Source of the DNA: Heterocephalus glaber
Taxonomy: Eukaryota; Chordata; Mammalia; Rodentia; Bathyergidae
DNA length: 64,000 nt
Direction: 5' to 3'
Assembly: GCF_000247695.1 (NCBI RefSeq)
Contig: NW_004624801.1
Location: forward strand, 4,060,827 to 4,124,826
Of the stretch, positions 32,315 through 42,660 are shown piece after piece. Numbering within the stretch: position 1 is the stretch's first letter; each line of letters opens with the position of its first letter. A model generated the notes under the pieces. That model was not told the DNA's origin. It saw nothing but the letters and a program-made list of their open reading frames with translations, and searched no databases. The translations under genes and the position numbers were made by a program.

Positions 32315-33850
32315 TGTCTAAAAAAGGGTTTTTACTTTTATGATTATTATTGTGAAAAGCTTACTCTGAATTCTAGAAATGGGGCTGCAGAACTTGCCAC
32401 GTCAGGTTTTTGAAGTCACATTTGTGAAATTAAGAGACAAAAGGAGATTTGCTAGGTGCCGACTCCAGAAAACGCTTTGCAGGAAGGAGCTAACATTCTT
32501 CTCCCAGGGTGAGGATAGGACAGCAAATCCGAAGCTGCCACTCAAAGACAAAGAGGGAGAGATGGGCTTGCGTTATGATCCGCCACATTTGTACACCAGC
32601 CCTGCCTGGCTCTGGCTCCCCGGGTGCCCTAGAGAAATTCCTTCTCTCGGCTGGAATGAGCTTGCACAACTCATCAGTCAGATGGACCCTGGTGCTGGGG
32701 CTCCGTGCTCCGGGTGCAAGGAGAGAAGAGGCGCCACCTCCAGGCCCTGCGCCAAAGACACACACGCGCCCATGCAGTGACTTCACAGAGGAAGGAGAAA
32801 TGGCCCGCAATGCCTGTACATTAAGAAGCATATAATTATGCATAATAAAAAGACGCCGGCCCTTGTGTATATAAACACAGCTTTGACTGAGTACCCTTTC
32901 CCAAACAGCCCTTCTGGCTCACAGCGGTGGCAATCAAGCATCTTAAACATAAGGTTGCCATTCAAGCCTTGGGGCAGATCTGGTCTGGGGGGTGGGGGGT
33001 GGGATGGAGAAGGATGCCTGATTGGAGAAGTGGAGCAGAGCAGGGAACTGGAGAGCCAGGGGTAGGGACACAGTCAGGATATGATCTGGGACAAGTATCA
33101 AAGCCCCCCACCCAAAGGCAGCTGTCATTCTTTCTCCCTCTTCCCTGTGCTTAAATGCCCCTAAGACCACAGGAATTTGGCACATTTCCCCTGGGAGGGG
33201 ACCTGCTGAGTAGCTTGGATATGACCACTAGGAATTTTCCTGGGTTTGACTTTGGAGGTCTGCACCCATTTCCATCCATCTAATTTCGGTAGCTGTCACC
33301 TCTAGGGCTGAGTAGCACACCCTCAGATGGATAAGCCAAAGAGACTTGTCACCATCTGGTCAGTCTGGCAGGCAAGTGAACCCCCACCTTAGCCAGACCT
33401 CCTACCTTAGGGTCTCCAGCTTTGAGCTTTGCCTTATTTTTCCAGCTATTCCTGACCATCCTGGTGACTTCCCAAAGGCAGCTCAGCTTCTGGGGCCAAT
33501 CCAGAGTTTGTGCACAGTGTCCCCATCCCAGCCTGGTGACCCGCGCTGCACCATGAGAGGCGCTGCTCTCCTTGGCGGTGGGCTCCTTTCCTGGTCCTCC
33601 CCACCACCACTCTCACCTCCCCAAACACCCCCCACCCTCTTGCTTCCAGACAGGTAGGGAAGCTGGAGGAGCTGGTGTCCTACTCTGTCCCCATGAGCAG
33701 GGCTGTCTCTGCAGGCAGGTGGCCGGCTGAGCTGTGTGCACTGTCCACACGGGGTGAAGATGGAAATGCCATGGATGCTGGGGGGACAGTGCTTGGTCTC
33801 CTCTTCCTACAGCAAATGTGGAATCCTCCCTCTCTGCACTCCAGACAAGC
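32315..33850. other. unassigned intergenic sequence
   Basis: The part 32820-32890 is AT-rich (tataattatgcataataaaa, gtgtatataaacacag), with a TATA-like word but no credible transcript downstream. The rest is GC-rich and unassigned. Confidence 0.4.
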
Positions 33851-34200
33851 TGTAGGGATATAGTTAGATCTTGGATGTCCCCCAAAGGCCCTATGTTAAA
33901 GGGGTGGCCCCCTGGCCCATGGAGCTATTGGGAGGTGGTGGAGTCTCTAGAAGATGGGGCCCTTTTGGAGAGAGTTAAATCACTGGAGGACTTAACCCTT
34001 AAAAGGCATCCTGGGCAGCCAGGCCCTTTCTCTTCACTTCCTGGATGCCATAGGTGAGGAGTTTCCTCTGCCACAGACTCCCACTGTGCTGCACTGTTCT
34101 GCCACAGGCCCAGAGCAATGGGGTCCATTGACCATGGACTGAAACCACAAACCAAAGTAAACCTTTCTTTGTGGTTCCCATCACTGTGGCTCTCACTGCA
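33851..34200 (+). mobile_element. MaLR-type LTR
   Basis: 'ttggatgtcccccaaaggcc', 'tgggaggtggtggagtctct', 'taaatcactggaggacttaa', 'ccatggactgaaaccacaaa' and the AATAAA-variant region 'aaagtaaacctttctttgtg' are standard MaLR LTR landmarks. The 3' end is diverged. Confidence 0.65.
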
Positions 34201-34219
34201 AGTGGGTTTGGTTTTTGTT

Positions 34220-34295
34220 TTGCTTTGCAGTGGTGGGCATTGAACCAAGGGGGCTCAAGCATGCTAGGCAAGAGCTTTGCCCCTGTGCCTTGAAA
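34220..34295 (-). mobile_element. ID SINE fragment
   Basis: Reverse ID: 'tggtgggcattgaaccaagg' then 'atgctaggcaagagctttgc'. Confidence 0.6.
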
Positions 34296-34299
34296 GGGC

Positions 34300-35285
34300 T
34301 TTAAAAGGGCAGGCAGGACAGACATCAAAGCCACAAGAGCAGGGATGCACCAGGTAGGGCACAAGCTCAGCCTAGCGGGGCAGAGCAAACAGCTTGGGCA
34401 GCAGCTGCACCTCTCCATCACAAGAGGCCATGAGGACTTCACTGTCTGTCAATCACATGTAGCTGGGGACCCCTCTCTCCGCAAAGCCGGGTCTTACAGC
34501 CTGCAGTGTGGGAGCCACAGGCTGCAGGCCAGGGCAGCCCCTCCCTCTCTGCTCCCTCTCCCCTGCCAGAGCAATAGACCCTCTTCCTGTGACAATGAGG
34601 CTGAGAACTGATTCTGGGACTCGGTCAAGGTTCCTAAGGAGAAGATGGAAATGCTCTTGCTTTGGGAAAATCCAAGTTAAGGAAACAGCAGCTGGGGGGA
34701 GGAAAAGTAGTCTGAGCCTCTCAAGTCGGGGACACAAGGCACCACGCAGTTGACACATAATGGCCCTCTTTCCTCCTTGCCCTGATAGGGGAGGACACAG
34801 CTGTCTAGAATGGACAGGAGGGAAACATCCAGCAGGGCACAGGCAGCACCCACCAAAGCCCACAGCCTCAGACCCCAACAGAGGCCCTAGAAACAGCCTA
34901 GAGGAATGAAGCCAGGAGTCTGAAGGACAGAGGGGAAAGAAAAAGAGAAAGAGGACACGGAAACCGAGTGTCCTCACAGCAGGGAGAGAACCCGGGCGTT
35001 CGGCAGGGCTGGTGAGAAATGGGTTTATGTGTGGTTGTCACGGGAAACTACAGCAGAGCTGGGCACCATGGCAGAGGGGAAATGAGTAAACAGAACCCTG
35101 CCCTCCATTCGGGCCCTCTGCTACCCCACTTCCCCCATCCCTGCATCACCAGCAGCTATGGGGGCACAGAAAGGCAGGCAGGTAGGGGGCAGGGAGCAAG
35201 GGGGCTGGGACCTAGGGAGGGGCCGTTTGCAATTCTGACATCCTCTTTCCTTTTGTTCCCCATCACAAGATGTTTGCACCGAACC
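34300..35285. other. unassigned intergenic sequence
   Basis: GC-rich. The 174-codon frame on the minus strand (34453-34977) opens into other overlapping frames and shows no domain. Confidence 0.45.
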
Positions 35286-35289
35286 AGTA

Positions 35290-35520
35290 GCCAGAGGGGG
35301 ATTGGAGATGCTAATTTCATTTCATTAGATCCCAGCAGTTTTGGATTACAGCAGGCAGGAGGGAGGAAGCGGAGCTGATGTGTTTTAAAAAGCCGCAGTT
35401 TTGCACTGTTTTTAATTTAATGCTGCTGGTAAAAGATGCCGCCTTGGAGTCGCTAATGATTCTGGTGAATTATTTTGTTTGATTTACACACCCCTCCGAC
35501 TTTAAATAACGAGGGAGGAA
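35290..35520. promoter_or_regulatory. candidate conserved non-coding element F
   Basis: A repeat-free AT-rich block rich in homeodomain/SOX-like words: 'gctaatttcatttcattaga', 'gttttggattacagcaggca', 'gcactgtttttaatttaatg', 'gagtcgctaatgattctggt', 'gaattattttgtttgattta', 'ctttaaataacgagg'. GC-rich DNA lies on both sides. Confidence 0.42.
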
Positions 35521-35774
35521 GGAGTGTGGGGTGCCCCCTGGAGCTGCGAACCTGCAGCTGGAAGTTGGCGTTGCTGAGGCTCCCGAGGGTTTTTCTATGA
35601 ACTGTGTTCGCTCTGGGCAGGACACCTGGGGTCTCCCACTTCCACCAGCCCCAGTTCTGGGGATTTTTGAACACGACACAAACTTAGATACTATTTCCCC
35701 TATACCTTCCTCTCTTCAAGCTGTATCACATCTACCATCCCTTGCCTAATAATAATAACAAGAATTGTATTTGG

Positions 35775-35860
35775 GGACTGGGGATGTAGCTCGGTGGCAC
35801 AGAGTCTGCCTGGCAAGTGCAAGGTCCTGAGTTCAATTCCCAGTACCCGCCCCCCAAAGA
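35775..35860 (+). mobile_element. ID SINE
   Basis: A-box 'gtagctcggtggcac', B-box 'gagttcaattccc'. Perfect 14-bp target duplication agaattgtatttgg at 35761-35774 and 35861-35874. The tail is C-rich then AAAG, with almost no poly(A). Confidence 0.93.
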
Positions 35861-35884
35861 AGAATTGTATTTGGAATCATTAAA

Positions 35885-36050
35885 GTGAGCCAGATATGGG
35901 GCGAGACACTTTATCTGCAAAAACTCTAACTGACGCTCACATTTAGGCTGAGAATCAGTGTGGCTTTCTCGGTATCCCTGAGGAGGAAAATAAGAGGTCA
36001 AGGAGCTTGTTCAAGGTCACCCAGCTAGGAAGTGGCACAGACACCTTCAA
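35885..36050 (-). mobile_element. MIR SINE
   Basis: 'agatatggggcgagacactt', 'tgaggaggaaaataagaggt', 'tgttcaaggtcacccagcta', 'ggaagtggcacagacacc' in reverse-MIR order. Confidence 0.65.
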
Positions 36051-36865
36051 GCTGTCTTGAAGGAGCCTTCAGTTTGGCTCAGCACTGTATTTGCAGAGCT
36101 AGTAAATGAGCAAATGAACCTGAGTTTGTCTGGGTCCAGAGCTGAGGCCCCCCATGTTAACTTCCCAACATCCTGCGGTCTCCAAAGGGGCTGTGTTGGC
36201 CAGCAACCTAGACCCAAGGCAGAAAAGAACAGGCTCATCCTTCTGACTCCCAGCATCCAGTGACAGCCAATCAGCAGCTACCCCAGGCTCCTGCCTCTGC
36301 AGCCTGCCCCAGGGCACCCAGGCAGGGACTGCACAGGAGACTGTCGGTCAGCAAACCCAAGCTTGTGGACAGAGCACGGAAAGGAGCCTCCATTTATCTT
36401 GATTCCCAGCCTGTCTCCACCAGGGGAAATGGCTCCTGTCCTCTTGTGCCCCTTTCCTTCTCCTTCCCTTCAAAATAAAATTAGAGGCAGCTGGTAAAAG
36501 CATTAAGCCCCTTCCAAAGTGTCTTTTCTCATCTGTCATGTCAGAGCTGGAGCCTCAGGGATGAGGCCCAGGAATGAGGGTCTCTCCGCTGGGAGCAGCA
36601 GGTGGTAGGCAGAGGGCTGGGAAGGAGCTAGGTCAAGAGAAAAGGGGAGGCCAGACCTCTCCACTCCTTGGAGGTCAGGGCAGCTGCATTTCTGATTCTG
36701 CCCAGCAGGAGGCTTTAAACCAGGCCTGGCCAGAACAGTCAGTTACGAAGAAAGAACTACTGGCCTCCATGACTCACCCATCAAAAGAAAAATAAACAGG
36801 GTCTGCGCAAACCACTGCAGATTCCCATCACAGGCACATCACCCAGAGGCAACTGGAACTGGAGG
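36051..36865. other. unassigned intergenic sequence
   Basis: No repeat family or exon signature was recognised. Confidence 0.4.
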
Positions 36866-36869
36866 GAAC

Positions 36870-36960
36870 ATAGGCTATGGAACTGGAAGTCTCAGGTTCA
36901 AACCCCGGCTCTGCCACTTAATAGCCATGTAGCCTTGGGCAAGTTATTGAGCTTCGTTTG
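36870..36960 (+). mobile_element. MIR SINE core
   Basis: 'gtctcaggttcaaaccccgg', 'ctctgccacttaatagccat', 'gccttgggcaagttattgag', a good sense MIR core. Confidence 0.75.
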
Positions 36961-38655
36961 GACTCCATTTGCTGGAGATAAAGTGGACCTGGCAGGGAGC
37001 ACATGGCACTTCCACCAGAGAGATGAGGTAAGCAGAGACCTGGAGCAGCCATGGAATTTGCAGACCCAGTGCAAGAGAAAAGTGCAGACCCTTACTCAAA
37101 AAATATTACGGACTTCAAGATGATGGCACAGGGCATTGCCAGGGGGATAGGGTGTACAACTTTAGAGGTCACGCTCCTGTGAAGCTGGCCCTGGAGGGGA
37201 CTTTCACCAAGCTGTGGGCAGGGCTCAGGGAAAGCCCTCCTTCTGCAGACAGTCTGGAGAGAGCCAGAGCTGTTGCCTGGTTGTAGGAGACCACAGAAGA
37301 GGAGGAGCGTTTTGATGGAAGACACACCTCGGGGCTGGGGGTGGGGGTGCAAGAGCTGAGGACCCTCCATCCGCTCCCTTCCTCTGTCCTCCCCTCTAGT
37401 TCCTGCTCCAAGCATCTCCCAGTCAGCAGGCTGAGTCAAGAGAGCTGCATTTACTCGGACCAGAGGTCAGCCTGCCAACACAGAGCAGGCAGAGGAAGGT
37501 GCAGAGACCCCAGGTTGGGATGAGGGGCATTGTTAAAGGGGCTTCGTGGATGTCTTGGGGTGAGACCCCTAGGAGGCGTCTTCCTGCTCTCCGTGGAATC
37601 TCAGGCCTGACCCATAACAGGGGCCCAGGTTATGTCTGTTGTTGAATGGATCTAGTTGCAAATGGGAGCCACTGGCTCAGGTTATTCTACAGTGAATCCA
37701 GTGCTGCCCCTGAAGTTCACCTTCCCTGGTGAACAAAGAGAGGGAGGGAGGGAGGGAGGGAAGGCGGCACCGAGCAGGGCGGGGTCCCTCCAGCCAGGTG
37801 GAGCTGTAGCCTCTCAGGACCCAGCAGCCAGACATTGGGCTGTGAAGAAAATGACCAAGATCAAGACCAGGCTGAAGATGTTCTGAGTAGAGCGGGAGGC
37901 TGGTGGAAATCAGGGGACCCAAGGCAGTCTTCCCCCTCCTGCAATCCCGTGACCTGAGCAGATGCTCTCGCCGCTGGTGACTGTGCAGTCACACCCACCA
38001 AGCCACAAGCAGAATGCCATCCTGCCTGGGAAAAGCATCCTCCTGTGCAGAAAGCCTTCTGTGTGTCCTTGCAGTGTCAGCTGCTGGCTGCGTGCTGGAG
38101 CAGGAGGGAAGAAAGAGAGACCCAGCCTGAGGACCATGCTGCTTGGCATGGCTCAATGAAGCCCCCAGATCGGGTTAACCTTCGGGAGGACAGCGGGTTG
38201 GGTAAGGTCACACTGTCTTGGGGGGTCAGCTCCCCCCAACCATGCCCCCTGATTAACACTGAACCTGACCGAACCTGACCTCAGGCCGGGTCCTCTCCTG
38301 GGTTGGGGAGATGTTATCTGTACAAATTCTGCCTCTCCAAGATCATTATTGGGTTCTCCAAGAAGCAGGCCCTGAGGGAAGGATGGGAGCTCGAGTTGTT
38401 TATTTGAGAGGTACAGAGGAGCAAGAAAGTGATCCAGAGATGGGACTGCAGCCAGGGGAAGGAAGAGAGGGGTGGAGTTTAATTAATAAGCCCACTACCA
38501 AAGCAAGGGACTAGGACTGAGCTCACGCTCCCCCAGGGAAATTCTAAGGAATAACGCAAAATACACAACTTGGAAAGATCGGTACCTCTCCGTGCCATAA
38601 GGGTTATGCTGAGGTTTTTATATTTCAACTCCTGAGTACGCTTGGCTGAGGGCTG
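36961..38655. other. unassigned sequence with GGGA tract
   Basis: Contains the (GGGA)n tract listed next, a gaacctgacc tandem pair at 38262-38281 and a possible ancient repeat at 38310-38500. No gene was recognised. Confidence 0.4.
37738..37762 (+). repeat. (GGGA)n tract
   Basis: Six GGGA units in a row, able in principle to form a G-quadruplex on the plus strand. Confidence 0.9.
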
Positions 38656-38659
38656 CTCT

Positions 38660-39395
38660 TGCTCTGATGGTTTTGCTTCCTAAACGCCATTCACACCAGT
38701 CTGCTGCTCCGCATCCCTCTGCAGTCCTCCCTCTGTCACCTCTTGCATGGACCTTGCTGTGGCTCCTTCACGCCCCTCACATCAGCCGCCTGACCCCCCT
38801 TGCCTGTTCGCCGTGCAACAAGAGTGAGCTTTTCAACGTACAAATCAAATCAAATCATGCCTGTGCTTAACACTTTCCTCTGGTTTCCTGGTCCTCTTCA
38901 GACAAGCCTGTGTTTTGCCATTGCCAATAATGGGCCCTGCAAGATCTAGGCCCTGCCCACCCCACCTCTTCCATCTCCTCTCCCACCTCCCACACCTGCC
39001 CTGCTCTCTGTGTTTCAGCCACACTGGTTTCTTTAAGTTCCTCAAACTTTATGCTCCTTCCTGCCACAGGGCCCTTGCACATGCCCTTCCCTCAGCTCGA
39101 GATGCTCTCCCACTTACCCCCTTCCAACACACATTTGGAAGAAGTCTGCCTTGCTCTCTCTGACCTACCAATGCCCCACCACCCATCCCCACTGGTACCA
39201 AGTTGTTTTTCTCCTGCCTAGCATTACACTTCACCCCATTTTGCATTCCTTTGTGGGATTCTTCAATAAATACCTGCCTTCGGTCATAGACCCGAGGCTC
39301 TTGAAATTATGGCTGGCATTTGGTGCCATTATAAGCCAAAAAATGAGCCCAGTGCTCTGGTATATAGAAAACACTCAATAAATATTTGTTAAAAA
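38660..39395 (+). mobile_element. L2 LINE 3' end
   Basis: Characteristic sense L2 phrases are 'tgcctgtgcttaacactttc', 'tgccacagggcccttgcaca', 'tgcccttccctcagctcgag', 'ttgtgggattcttcaataaa' and the terminal 'acactcaataaatatttgtt'. Non-coding relic. Confidence 0.75.
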
Positions 39396-39539
39396 GACAA
39401 CAAAGGCTGCAGAGGAACAAGAAAGTTGGCAGTCACTAGAAATGCTGGGCAGCACTTGGAGAGGTAGGTAGGACTTGAGCTGACCTTGAAGCATAAATCT
39501 ATTTTGTATTGATAGAAACATTCGGATATCCATCCTAGA

Positions 39540-39843
39540 TCCACAGAACACAATGAATTAAGAGGTACAAGGGGTGATTGCAACACACAGTGAAGGTTGA
39601 AAGTTTTTAAAGTTTATTGCACGAAAAGGCACATTGCCATTAATTCTACTCAAAATACACCTCATCGGCTGGGGATTTACCTCAGTGGTTTCACCGCCTG
39701 CTGCGCAAGTGCAAGGACCCGAGTTCAATCCCCAGTACTAAAAAAAAAAAAAAAAACAAACACCTCATCACTTCAGACATACTCATCCCATCATTCTTGC
39801 CACTCCAGAAGCAGTGTCGGAAGTCCTCTTTCGTGAGTGTCTT
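39540..39843 (-). mobile_element. mariner transposase 3' fossil, split by an ID SINE
   Basis: On the minus strand, 39843-39770 reads KTLTKEDFRHCF, a typical mariner transposase C-terminal phrase. Past the SINE it resumes with YFE-like residues, ending in a relic with stop codons. The 3' end 'caatcaccccttgtacct' (reverse strand) also occurs at the end of the mariner copy near 56,270, supporting family identity. Stops and frameshifts show it is inactive. Confidence 0.7.
39667..39759 (+). mobile_element. ID SINE inside mariner
   Basis: A-box 'tttacctcagtggtttc', B-box 'gagttcaatcccc', followed by an A18-type tail. Perfect 10-bp target duplication acacctcatc at 39657-39666 and 39760-39769. Confidence 0.93.
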
Positions 39844-40626
39844 TATGGGGTACATGTTTTTATCAGTGCATGTTTGCAGTACGTAATGTTTACATTCCTT
39901 ATGAGGAATTGATACATGTGCATACCACATCACAACTGCCTTTTCACCCTCTTTCCCTCCCTTCCTCTCCATCCTCCCTTCATCTTCCCCACTTCTATTA
40001 TCTATCTTTTATTTTTCTCTTATTTGTCGTTTGGGTTTCTCACGTAAGAGAAACCACGCCATATTTAAGCTTCACTATCTGACTTATTTCACTTAATATT
40101 ACGGTCTCCAGGTGCATCCCTTTTTCTACAAATGACTCCAGTTTTTCTTTCTTTACATCAGGGAAGTAGTCCATTGTGTAAAAATACCACATTTTCTTTA
40201 TCCATTCATCTGTTGATGGACATAGAGGCCCACCTCCAAGACTTAGCCATTATAAATTGTGCTGCTATAAATATAGATATGCATGTGTCACTGTAATATG
40301 ATGTCTTGAACTCTTTCGGGAAGATACCCAGAAAGGGAATAGCTGGGTCAAGTGGAATTTCTAGTTTCAGGTCTTTGAAGAATCTTCACACTGATTTCCA
40401 CAGTGCTTGCACTAGCTTACACTGCCACCAATGGTTAGAACCCCCCCACACCACCCACCCTGCATAGCCTAGCCATCTCTTGGTATTATTTGATTTCTTG
40501 ATGATAGTCATGCTTTCTGGGGTAAGACAGAATCTCAGTGTTGCTTTAATTTGCATTTCTGTAATGGCCAGAGATGTTGGACATCTTCTTTATGTATTTA
40601 TTGGCCATTTGTACTTCTTCTTCTAA
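39844..40626 (-). mobile_element. L1 3' region, antisense
   Basis: Antisense ORF2 end and 3' UTR: the pyrimidine-rich tract at 39940-40000, 'gtttgggtttctcacgtaag', 'tctgttgatggacatagagg', 'agctgggtcaagtggaattt', 'tttaatttgcatttctgtaa'. The last phrases encode the ORF2 C-terminal region in reverse, now with stops. Its 3' UTR resembles that of the insertion at 16.3 kb. Confidence 0.82.
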
Positions 40627-40708
40627 GAAGCGAGCCAAAATAAACCTCTCCTCCTTTGAGTTATGGGTGTTGTATATGTTTTCCAATGATACCAAAGTGA
40701 CTAAGACA
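40627..40708 (+). mobile_element. 3' tail of a MaLR LTR
   Basis: 'gagccaaaataaacctctcc' to 'aaagtgactaagaca' is the terminal 80 bases of the LTR type seen at 41.1 and 45.5 kb, joined directly to the L1. Confidence 0.7.
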
Positions 40709-41058
40709 CTTGTGTTTCTGCCCATGCGTGGTCTGGATCTGAAGGCCCAGATGCCCACTCTGGCCACACCCACCCCTGGCTCCCTGGCCAGGTCTAATTC
40801 TGCTCAACCCATGGAAGCCAGGTCCACATCCCCAGTGCAAACTTGGATCCTGCCAGACAGAAGGGCCTGTATTCATTCCCCCAGGTACCCTTGTGAGCTG
40901 CATCCCCCAGGACTCAGAGCTTGAAGCAAGCCCCAGAACGCTCTGCAGTCAGGGGTCTTCAGCCTCACCCCAGCTCTACAGTTCTGACCAGAATGACTTG
41001 TGGGAGCTGCCTGAGACCCCCCCATAAGCGAAGAACATAGGGATCCCAGTAGCTTCAG
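40709..41058. other. unassigned intergenic sequence
   Basis: No repeat or exon signature was recognised between the LTR fragment and the next LTR. Confidence 0.4.
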
Positions 41059-41704
41059 TGTTATGGCTTGTGTCTAGATGTCCTCCTAAAGCCTCATGTG
41101 GGCATAGGTGGGGCTTTTCAAAGGTGGCTGAATCTAGGGTGTGTGAATGTGGGATTAAGAGGACATGATTACTAAATTATGGCTTGGTTTAGCCTAGCTC
41201 TGTGTGTGGATAACAGGAAGGCCCACCCTGGGTGTGGGTGGCGTCACCCAAAAGGCTGGATAAGATAAAAGGGAGAGGCAGGCTTGCTGCTGCGGCAGGT
41301 TCCGCTGTTTCACTGCTGCTTCTGCTGCTTGCTGGTTTTGCTACCATCAGCCTGCCATGCTATGAACTGTTTCTCTTCTGTGATGACTCTGTATCAGTAA
41401 CGGCAAACCTTTTAGAGATGGGTGCCCAAACTGCAACCTAAAATCCATTTATTTATCTCAAAGTGCCAACACTGCAATTAAACCTGAATACTGAGGGTTT
41501 AGTTTAGAAAAAAGAACTCATACATTAACATCTTTTGTCTTAAACAAAAAACAAATAACATGCATGTCAAAGGTTTGCCACCACTGCGTGGCAGCCTGCC
41601 TTGGAGCCAGCTGAGTGTGGACTTAAACCTCTAACAACTGTGAGCCAAAATAAACCTTTCTTCCTTAATTTGTGGGTGTTGAGTATTTTGTTTCAGCCAT
41701 GACA
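41059..41704 (+). mobile_element. MaLR-type LTR, split by a hAT element
   Basis: Starts tgttatggcttgtgtc and ends ccatgaca. Flanking 5-mers are ttcag (41054-41058) and ctcag (41705-41709), 4/5 alike. Landmarks are 'ggtggggcttttcaaaggtg', 'ggtggcgtcacccaaaaggc' and 'gagccaaaataaacctttct'. The same LTR family recurs at 42.1 and 45.5 kb. The insert at 41395-41586 is foreign. Confidence 0.75.
41395..41586. mobile_element. non-autonomous hAT element in LTR
   Basis: A 192-bp element with terminal inverted repeats: left 'cagtaacggcaaacctttt', right reverse complement 'cagtggtggcaaacctttg'. It carries 'gggtgcccaaactgcaacct', 'tatctcaaagtgccaacact' and 'tttagtttagaaaaaa'. From memory these resemble OposCharlie-like hAT elements found patchily among tetrapods. 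The 8-bp flanks (ctctgtat/cgtggcag) do not match. Confidence 0.7.
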
Positions 41705-42117
41705 CTCAGCCATGGGTCTTCGCCCTAGGTCAACAGCCCTGGCTTGATCTAGGTGACAAGAGATCAAGCCATCCCGTGAGTACTGGCTTCACCCTGGGCC
41801 AACAAGGTACCAGGGAAGAACAGCGCAGCCTGCATGTCTAGCACAAGGCCACCTGTGTGAAAAGGTGAGGAGAAGGGAGGACAGGGGATAGGAGGTGGAC
41901 AAGAGGAATTGAGAGGAGAGGGGAGAAGAGGAAGACGGGAGGAGAAGAGGGGAAATATCTCGAACTAGGCAAAGGGCTGACCCTGACCTTGCCACCAACC
42001 CTACCTGCTGGGTGCCAGCAGGACACAGGGATCCCTGCACACAGCAGTCTTCTACTCCTCCTGTCACCCCACCCCAGGGCCAGGGTGTCTGGGGGATAAG
42101 GCAAGGACTGGGTAGGG
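41705..42117. other. unassigned sequence with purine-rich tract
   Basis: The stretch 41862-41955 is almost pure A/G (agga, gagaagg repeats). The rest was not recognised. Confidence 0.5.
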
Positions 42118-42660
42118 TGCTGTGGCTTGTATCTAGATGTCCCCCAAAAGACCCATGCGCTCATAGGTGGGGCTTTTCAGAGGTGGCTGGATTTAAAGTG
42201 TGGGAATATGGATTATGGGTGTGATGACTGGACTAGTCTGCTGATAGGTTTAGCATGGTTCTGGGTGTGGATGATGGGAAGGCTCTCCCTGGATGTGGGT
42301 GGCACCACCCAACAGGCTTGTACCCTGAATAGAGTGAAAGGGGAAAGAGGAAGGAAGGCTCACTTCTGTTTCCTCAGAGGAGCTCCAGTCTTTGCCTTTG
42401 CCTTGGACATCTGTCTCCTGGTTTCCAGCCCAGACTCTTCAGCCTTGCAGACCAGACTCTGGCTTCCTGATACGGACTTGCACAGGACCCTACAGTGAGC
42501 TCTGGGCCTTTGACTTCTGACTGGATCCTTCGGCTCTCCAGCACACAGACAGCTCTTTTGCACTCTTCCACACCTGACTCTGCAGACAGCCAGTGTAACC
42601 CCACCTTGTAAACACATATGTATATAATCTGTTTCTCTTGTAAGCACTGATTCCCCAATA
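42118..42660 (+). mobile_element. MaLR-type LTR, incomplete
   Basis: Begins tgctgtggcttgtatctag and follows the 41.1-kb copy through 'ggtggggcttttcagaggtg' and 'ggtggcaccacccaacaggc'. The usual 3' end with AATAAA is replaced by 'cttgtaaacacatatgtata'. The second half is a diverged or different LTR variant. Confidence 0.6.

Noticed and set aside
32820..32890. TATA-like stretch as a promoter
   Set aside because: Followed by no transcript-like feature, and AT-rich words of this type are common.
34453..34977. 174-codon minus-strand frame as a gene
   Set aside because: No domain, conserved motif or exon boundary; overlapping frames on the opposite strand.
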